Assembly (NCBI GenBank): GCA_949825065.1
Contig: OX463841.1
Span: 19,959,381-20,023,380 of the forward strand
Origin: Odontocerum albicorne
Lineage: Eukaryota > Arthropoda > Insecta > Trichoptera > Odontoceridae
Length of the DNA stretch: 64,000 nucleotides
Direction: 5' to 3'
Position 1 is the first letter of the stretch. Each line of letters begins with the position of its first letter. Below the pieces are notes generated by a model that worked only from the letters and a program-made list of their open reading frames with translations, was not told the DNA's origin and ran no database searches. The position numbers and the translations under genes are program-made. Below are positions 56,712 to 64,000 of this stretch, piece after piece.

Positions 56712-56847
56712 GCGTCGTGCTAAAGAATGGTATAATACTCGTAACAGCAACAAACTGAGGAGGAAACCAACGAGCGTCGTGCTAAAGAATGGTATAATAC
56801 TCGTAACAGTAACAAACTGAGGAGGAAACCAACGAGCGTCGTGCTAA
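56712..56847. repeat. 62-bp tandem repeat, 2.2 copies, each with TACTCGTA
   Basis: Unit starting GCGTCGTGCTAAAG; starts at 56712, 56774 and 56836. Each full unit includes TAATACTCGTAACAG. Confidence 0.95.
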
Positions 56848-57674
56848 AGACCCGCAGTGCATACTCGTATGTTGCTTTCGTCAACGTTCCGAGAGAAAAC
56901 TTCAAGTTTGCCATATTGACAAATTTGACGAAAACAGAGTTAAAATTCATGCCTTAGGCTCGATGAATAATTAATAACACCAATTCTGCCAATCTCTCAT
57001 TTTTTCAGCTGAAACATCTCCTGACTAAATACTGCTTCTATAAAATAACTGTTCTTCGTGACCATGAAAATGAATCACGACGTCAGTTCCTTCAACCTTT
57101 AATAGAGTTGCTAAGCAATCCAGATTGAAGAGATCGAAAACTCCATCAATATCTTTATCACTATCACGCCATGTCCCCTATTGAGGTAGGCAGAGTGAAC
57201 AGATCTCCCCTTCATTCTATCCCGTTACACGTACTTTGCTAATGTTACATTTTTCTACCTCGTCATGCATACACTCTTTTAACAAAGCCTTGCACTTTTT
57301 CAGAAGTGGATTAATTTGGTCATGCCACGTTTCCTAAGTCTTTTTAAACTTCTCGTACTCTCTGTCTTATTTGTATATATAATTCATTCTTCCTACGTGC
57401 CGAACCATCTCAATGCTTCTTTCTCTATCATAAGCAATTTATTTTTATGTCGTACAATATTTTTCATCTTATAATATATTCATTCCTTATTGTGTCATAT
57501 AATACGATCTTACTTTCATCACTTTTGGCCAAGTTCAAATTTCGCTTGCATATCCTAATGTTGGGACTTAGATTCCATTATGAGCAGCCAACTTTATCTC
57601 TTTTGAAATGCTCCAGTCGATAAACACAAATTCACTATATTGCCTGCTGCTACTTTCATTTCAATATAACGTAC
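56848..57674. other. No intact gene; possible minus-strand LINE trace at 57240-57560
   Basis: The reverse complement around 57440-57330 reads RSIEMVRHVGRMNYIYK, weakly like the 'MLRWFGHVERM' LINE motif. The remainder is AT-rich, with TACTCGTA at about 56867. Confidence 0.4.
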
Positions 57675-58937
57675 CAATCAATAATTCCCGGGGCTAACCA
57701 ATAGATGGCGCCTCTAATAACAAATCCATACCATTCTAAGTTAGTACCAACCTTTAGAAGTTACGTGTCAAACTTTTATGACATTGTGTCATTGAGTTAC
57801 AGTGGTTTTAGTGACGCTACTTTTGTTATTTTCAAAACAATAGAAAAAAACCAATTTCGTGTGTTGAAAAAAACATTGCTTTTTGATGAGAAAAAATATC
57901 GTTCAAACTCAGCGATGGCTTGAAAAGTGTTATCCGGGCTCTGCTCCTTCGAAAACAACCATTTGTCGGTGGTATGCTGATTTCAAACGCAGTCGTACAG
58001 ACACAAATTATGGTGAACGCTCTGGTCATCCAAATGAGGCTGTTACACCAGAAAACATTAAAAAAAATCCTCAAAATCGTGATGAAAAATCGCAAAGTAA
58101 AGTTGTGTGAAATAGCTGACATCCTGAAGATATCATTTGGTAGTTAGTGTTTACATTATTTTGCATGAACATTTGTTCATGAAAAAGCTTTTTTCGAAAT
58201 GGGTGCCGCGTTTGCTCACAATGGAACAGAAACAACAACGCATCGATGATTCAGAGCGCTGTTTGGCACTGTTTACGCGAAATAAACATGAATTTTTGCA
58301 TCGGTATGGGACAATAGATGAAACTTGGATCCACCACTATACTCCGGAATCAAATCGGCAGTCAGCTGAGTGGAGAGCAGCCGGTGAAAGTCGTCCTATG
58401 TAACCAAAAACTCAACAGGAAGGTAATGGCCTCCGTGTTTTGGGATGCGCATGGTATAATATTCATCGATCACCTTGAAAAGGGAAAAACCATCAATAGC
58501 AAATATTACATAGCGTTTGAAGGCAAGAATTGCAAAAAAAACGGCCCCATATGAAGAAGAACAAAGTTCTCTTTCATCAGGACAATGCACCCTGTCACAA
58601 GTCGATGGTAACGATGGCCAAATTGCATGAGTTAAACTTCGAATTACTTCCGCACCCACCGTATTCTTCAGATTTGACCCCCAGCGACTATTGGCTGTTC
58701 GCAGACCTCAAAAAGATGCTCCAGGGAAAGAGATTTGGCTCCAATGAAGAAGTGATTGCCGAAACTAACGCCTATTTTGAAACCAAAGATAAATCGTTCT
58801 ACACGGCTGGCATAGAAAAGTTAGGAAAGCGTTGGAATGAATGTATCGCTCTTGAAGGAGACTATGTTGATGAATAAAGAAGAATTTGGGCAAACAAATG
58901 TTGTTTTAGTAGTTAGTCCCGGGGCTTATTGATCGAT
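57675..58937 (+). mobile_element. mariner element, nearly full length, catalytic triad visible
   Basis: The ends form imperfect inverted repeats (ATCAATAATTCCCGGGGCTAAC on the left; the right end complements it through CCCGGGGCTTATTGAT), about 1.26 kb apart, the normal mariner length. Coding from about 57840 runs QFRVLKK, RKNIVQTQRWLEKCYPGSAP, SKTTICRWYADFKRSRTDT, GHPNEAVTPENIKK, MKNRKVKLCEIADILKIS, ILHEHLFMKKLFSKWVPRLL and RYGTIDETWIHHYTPESNRQ (first Asp). It goes on MASVFWDAHGIIFIDHLEKG, FHQDNAPCH (second Asp, 58581-58583), HPPYSSDLTPSDYWLFADLK (third Asp, 58686-58688), ending ALEGDYVDE and stop at about 58877. There are 34 residues between the second and third Asp (DD34D). At least three frameshifts and a small deletion after KYYIAF disable it. 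Confidence 0.93.
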
Positions 58938-60689
58938 GTGTTAGCACTTCATACGATCATCCGATGTGAACATACATCCAAAATATCCTCGCAGCTATCT
59001 AATGTTTTATTTATCACGATTTTTTTATTTACTCGTATACACTGTTATACGTTTTTTTTTATTTGTTTAAAATCAAGTAATAAATACAAATTTCCAAATA
59101 ATATAGTAAAACTACGCGAAAGGAATTTGTTCAAGAATAAGGAAAGGAAACAAAATAAAATTAAGGTGAAAAGATATTCTGTTTAATGTTATATTTTCTC
59201 AATTGTCTCTTGAACGAGGTCACGTTGTGACCAAGAATGTAGAAATACAAATGGGTACCTATCGCCCAGATCATCTTTCACCTCTTTTGACCTCTGTATA
59301 TGTAATATGATATTTAACTCCACACGAAAATGTCCACAGTTACATATGGAAACGCACATAAAGACAATACATTTACTGGCTGAATTTGTTTATTGATTAA
59401 TATTAATATTTTTATTGCAAAATAATGGTTCCGAACTATACTATACTAAATAATGAATATAATAAAATAGTTGCTCCATTAACTTCGAGACAGAATCAAT
59501 TCTAGACCCTTTCAGACCGATTCGAGACTGTCGCTATCCTACGGTATGTGTACAAAATACAATATAAAATCCTTTAATAGCTCAGAGAGATGCTGGTGTG
59601 GGTTAAGTGACGCAGGGTTTTCTATTGGCCTAAACCGAGCCAAAAGATATTTATTTAAAGAATTCAGGTTATATGGTTGAAATATTTGAGTGCGTCTGTG
59701 AGCGAGTTCGGTACATGAGTGAATTCACATATGTATCATATATACGCAAGGCCTCGACCGCTGAAAGAAAGTGGTGGTGTTTTTTAATGATTTAATTAAT
59801 TTCATACAATTTTATTTTACTAAGTGTTTGTCAAAGTGCTCAGTAGTTTATCTGGATTGCTCGTTTATTACAAACACATTCTTGATACGAATATAATTGA
59901 TAAAATCATTCATTTAATTTATAACTATGTATCACTTTTCTCTATAATCGAATCCAAGAAATTTCTGCGAAATCTTTATCACAGATAATATACATTTTAC
60001 CCAGGGCTGTAGTTCATATTATTAATGGGTATGCTTAAATTACTCCTTAAGGTTGGAAGATATATACACACCTCCTTGTACATATACAAATTACTAACAA
60101 GAAATATTGCGAATCCCTGGTTGATTGGCAAAGTGCTTCTAATTTACCAGACAATTAATTATTCACGAACTGCTATTAAGAGCGTCACCACTCGCACACG
60201 TAATGAACTTGTTGAACGAATTTTCCGATAATGATAAATTCCATATCTCGGTGGATAAATTGAGGACTGAGCGTCTTAAACTTTATGGACATAAATGAGA
60301 CACTTCACAGTGAATCATGAGTAATCATTGTGCATGTTGTTATTGTTTTAAAACTTTGGTCTATTTTATTTTCTTATACTGTATTTTTTATTTCATGTAT
60401 TGTAACTGAATTAAATCTGTATTAGGTATGAAATAAATATTTTTTTACAACAAGAATACAACGATAAAAATCTAATATTTAAATCACAAGCCAGCATGGT
60501 GAACAAGCGCTGACAAAAAAATATTGTGTTTTTTATGATGTATTCCTAAAATTATTTTATAGAATTTTATTTTTAATAAGTGCTTGCTTAAAGTGCACTG
60601 TAGATTATCTGGTTTACCCATTTATCAGTAACACGTTATTGATATGAATATAATTGATATAATAATTAATATAAACTATAATGATTACA
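58938..60689. other. No gene; two diverged copies of a 160-bp repeat
   Basis: 59775-59940 and 60525-60690 share ATTTTATTTT, TAAGTG-TTGTCAAAGTGC-like, TTTATCTGG, TTGATACGAATATAATTGATA-like motifs in the same orientation. Between them, 60010-60430 has an AATAAA-rich tail-like end (TATGAAATAAATATTTTT) that may be an old LINE 3' end. A perfect short palindrome GGTCACGTTGTGACC lies near 59218. Confidence 0.5.
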
Positions 60690-61190
60690 TTCAGTAAGTA
60701 TTTTTTCAGATGATGGAAGAGTTACAGGAGTTATTGAAAGGCATATAGCGATAGGAAACAAAGTCAATGGGGCACTAAATCTATGGAAAAATTAAATGAA
60801 TCGATTAAATGCTGTAGACATGGAAAAATAATACAAGGGTGATTATACTAGCAAAATCGAGGTCAATATCTCATGTTTTGAGTTGTTAAGTGAGATGTGT
60901 CGAATACCCTTGAAATGAGAGACACATTTGTATTGAAAAAGTTCAAAGACGAGCAACAAAAATTCCATTACTTACGAAGATAGACGTTGCCAACTCTATA
61001 ACAAATACGAGATCGTAGAGACTTGATTGAGTATAAGATTGATTAAAACCTTCCAAAACTAAAGCCAACAATAATCCAAGATAACATTATTATGCTTAAC
61101 AAACTGCCCAATAGTACAATGAGAGATATGGTATTAAACAAGTGAAAAACCATCTGGACAAGTTCCTACACACAAATTCATCAGTGCTGT
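60690..61190 (+). pseudogene. Two LINE scraps: family A then a Jockey/CR1-like C-terminus
   Basis: FSDDGRVTGVIERHIAIGNK and VNGALNLWKN (60708-60795) is the LINE family A post-RT segment, also seen at 39.25 kb. Downstream, in broken frames, LKKVQRRATKIPLL (about 60935-60975), RRDLIEYKID-like (61020) and NKLPNSTMRDMVLNK, then KNHLDKFLH (to about 61170), form the typical C-terminus of a Jockey/CR1-type ORF2. Confidence 0.65.
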
Positions 61191-63508
61191 TTTGTTGGTG
61201 TTTTTCCCTTTGCTTAGTATATTAATTGTTTTTTGGCTTGTCCTTGATATTTCGTATGAATATATGACAGTGTAACTTAATATAGATATTGACAGCATAT
61301 ATCCTACCTATCTATAACAAGTAAGCGGTGTTATAAGTAGAAAAAATAGCACAAGATGAACCTAACACAATGAGAAAGCAAACCCACAAAATGTGATCAA
61401 TTCATCCCAGCAAAAACAACTTCTTCACTTAACTCTTCTATGTAGTCAAAGTCACTTGAAAATTCATACGGTGCCCATTTGATTGCACTATCTGTGTAAT
61501 TTTGTTATGCGAGAGTTGTGCAAAATATATTGCAATAACTTCACAATGGAACGTTTTGCCTACAAGTAACGTGTAATATGACAAACTGAGTTAGTTCCGG
61601 ACTATTGAAATATGAGCTGCCAATCTTAAATAATGTTGTGAGGTCCAACATTTTTCTTCTATCTTACAAGATTGTAAGACTGACAATATCACTTCCAACA
61701 ATATACCTTAGTTATGTCAAGTATATAAAACCTTAAAACTTTTGCTTTGTGCGTACAATTTTTTTCAACATAGACATCAAAGTGGAGTGACCATATTACC
61801 GAATTGTAATCCACAATTTTTCTCATCAATGAAGTATACAAAGTTTTAAAGGATTCCAGCTAAGAAAAGTCATTACGTAGTCTCAGTATAAGTCCCAGTC
61901 TGGGCAACGCTGACGATATTATTTTATCCATGTGCGGAATAAACTTCAGTTTTTCATCAAATGTAAATAATGATACTAAATTTTTTTAAATATACTGGAA
62001 TAAAAGTTGAGTTGAAAAATGAAGTGGGTTTTGGTTTAATCGAATTTTAAGAACTTGAATAAAATATAAAATTACTCGATCTTTATAATATCCGAGCAGC
62101 AGCTTGTGACGGCAAATGATAAAAAGCAGAGGGCAGACAAATGACTCAGTTGCGCGTAGTAAATGAGACGTTACTTGGATACATTAATTGGGTTTGTTAG
62201 TTTGATACAGAGAAGCTCTGTTCTGCGGTTGTAGAGGATACCGAGGCCTTCAACCACTTGGCTGAGCACCACACAATATTGGGTATTCATTGTGCAGCGG
62301 TCATCAGCGCAAGGTTTTAGATCACTGATTTCCCTCCATAATATTAATTATCATATTTATAACTGATAACTCTCTTTTTTCTTACTAAATGTGAACTACA
62401 CCATTCAAGTTTAATACGAGGCATGGGTGGATTGCTTATAAAAAAACTATTTTCTACTTTCTCAATAGTTCAAAGACGATCCAACATAAAAATTAAAATG
62501 TATCTATAGTTAATAAATATGCTATAGTTAAATATTTTTGTTTCAGGTTGTTATCGGTATAAGTATTACAATTAACAAATGTTTACTTACTGTTTTCGCA
62601 CTCCTTGGACGGTCTTTGAATACTCAAAAAACATTTGAATACTCAAAATTCCAAGCTGTTTCTGGTATCCTTATATATTTTCTATGTACTCGTAAATTAT
62701 TCTCGTTTTATATTGAGTAATAAAACTTTTTAGCGCTTTATTAAAAAAAACACATGCGGTCTACTTACTCTGATTCTTTACAAAAACAAAATCATCTTTT
62801 AACTTACAAATGAGACAAATTTCAGTTTTGGAACAATTATACCAGGTATTATCATCTTCGAAAAATTCTCAGAATACTTAAAATATAGTGAATTTTAGGT
62901 TATTGATTTTAAATTGCTTGAAAATATTGGTTGTTCATCAGTATTACTAGAATGTAAAATATTTTGTAGTAGTTACAGTAAATTTAATGACATCAATATT
63001 GATCTTCTTAAATACTCGTAATAATGTCGGAAAGAACTAGTAAATACCAAGAATGTTTTTTATGCTAGATTTAAACATTTTTCCTTTGAACGCATAAGAA
63101 GACAAGTAAAATAAAAACCGAATAATTTAATTTTATAAGTGCACTTGTCATAAGTTTACAAAAGTGTTGCCATTTTTACTCTTGTAACGAAATCAATAGA
63201 GCCGTGAATTTTTCATACTATAAACATTTTTAAGTAAAGAATTTAAGCACATACTCGGATTATTTCTATATTTGATTTTACCAGAAATACCAACATTGCG
63301 AAAAGGAAGTGAGTATTTGAGGCGGAAAATATTTTAGGATGTTTAGTTTAAGGGTTAAATTATGCTATAAAGAAATAAGATACTTTATATTTTATTTGCA
63401 TGTTCCTAAAATTCTAGATTAACTGACTGTAAAATCACAATCTTTAAATATGTCATATTCCCCCACATATAACGATCTTTTTAAACATAATAATTGTAGG
63501 TATATTTA
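61191..63508. other. No gene recognised
   Basis: AT-rich. 62090-62340 is GC-richer (GAGGATACCGAGGCCTTCAAC) and might be an old LINE piece, but I cannot assign a motif. TACTCGTA at about 62686 and 63013. The 60-codon frame at 62538-62720 lacks features. Confidence 0.4.
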
Positions 63509-63764
63509 GGCTAGATGCCCACTCGACCGCGGTCATACTGCATTCTGCTCATGGTGGACCCCAAGGTAGCTAACCTTTGGATCCACGACGAGTTAACGGT
63601 ACCATACCCACGGTATGGCAGGGCTTGCACACAAATAAAAATACGGTTTATGAAGGCAGATAGCTAGGATGTCTGCTTGTATTACGAGTATAGGTTTTTT
63701 GAACAGATCGTAGTGAAATTCGCGCAAATTCATTGTATGGCCGCGGTCAAGTGAGAATCCGACC
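63509..63764. mobile_element. 256-bp MITE with 30-bp imperfect inverted termini
   Basis: The left end GGCTAGATGCCCACTCGACC, continuing GCGGTCATAC, pairs with the complement of the right end GTATGGCCGCGGTCAAGTGA, continuing GAATCCGACC. The CCGCGG-containing core matches except for two changes. No clear target duplication is visible, so the superfamily is open (PIF/Harbinger is one candidate, from the GG start). A TACGAGTA lies inside at about 63681. Confidence 0.8.
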
Positions 63765-64000
63765 ATGATCAGTCAATTAATTAAATTCTTCTTTGTTTGA
63801 TAAAACGCTGTTATTTTAGGTTCGAATTATTTAAGATAAAATATATGTTTTGATAAATATGTAACAAACCTTATTTCAAATGTTTTTGGATTCTTCTGGG
63901 CCAACTTTTAAATATTGTACTTATTTGGAAAAAGTACGAGCCTACATCTCAAAAATCATAAATATGTATTATTTGAATAAAGGTCTTATTTAAAAAAAAT
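63765..64000. other. No gene seen
   Basis: AT-rich to the end of the window. Confidence 0.4.

Overview
The window looks like repeat-rich, AT-rich nuclear DNA from an arthropod, most likely an insect. The evidence is the set of mobile elements: mariner and Tc1-type transposases, piggyBac, an insect-style Helitron with TC...CTAG ends, hAT-type MITEs, several lineages of non-LTR retrotransposons (LINEs) and a tRNA-derived SINE family. I cannot name the species. I see no intact host protein-coding gene. Almost every long open frame is a transposon relic, lies inside a tandem repeat or is a chance AT-rich frame. The one convincing cellular gene is a tRNA-Ala (anticodon TGC) at 45487-45559 on the minus strand, followed by a T7 terminator.

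Layout, 0-9 kb: a 26-bp minisatellite, a minus-strand Tc3-like transposase tail, a foldback element, a Helitron with both termini (4458-7093) that carries a piggyBac fragment and about 163 uninterrupted AT dinucleotides, and a decayed Tc1-like transposase. 9-20 kb: decayed LINE pieces, SINEs, a 552-bp Tc3-like element with inverted termini, and the 3' half of a LINE with RT and zinc finger (17.6-19.0 kb). 20-30 kb: a mariner derivative with two 5' ends (20606-21425), a cluster of SINEs, a 936-bp hAT-type element with perfect 8-bp target duplications, LINE-derived tandem repeats, an R1-like LINE scrap, and an internally deleted sister of the 20.6-kb mariner (28683-29697).

30-46 kb: minisatellites, including one born from LINE coding sequence (33.1 kb), more LINE fragments, and two LINE 3' ends split by near-perfect foldback elements (40.9 and 46.2 kb). 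46-51 kb: a decayed mariner whose end reads TA-CGAG, then a 60-copy, 43-bp satellite with higher-order organisation (48382-50961). 51-64 kb: a LINE 3' end that shares its tail with the SINEs, further LINE relics, a nearly full-length mariner (57.7-58.9 kb) with a visible DD34D triad, and a small terminal-inverted-repeat MITE.

The elements relate to each other in three ways. The SINEs carry a LINE-type 3' tail and were probably mobilised by that LINE. Short DNA elements (the 14.0, 20.6, 23.7 and 63.5-kb copies) keep transposon termini without a working transposase. Foldback elements sit inside older LINE copies. The most unusual signal is the 8-mer TACTCGTA (either strand), present about 40 times where base composition predicts two or three. 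In several recognisable repeats it appears as an extra six bases at a TA, which could be a transposon excision scar. Coordinates of decayed elements are approximate, and family assignments come from motif recognition, not database searches.
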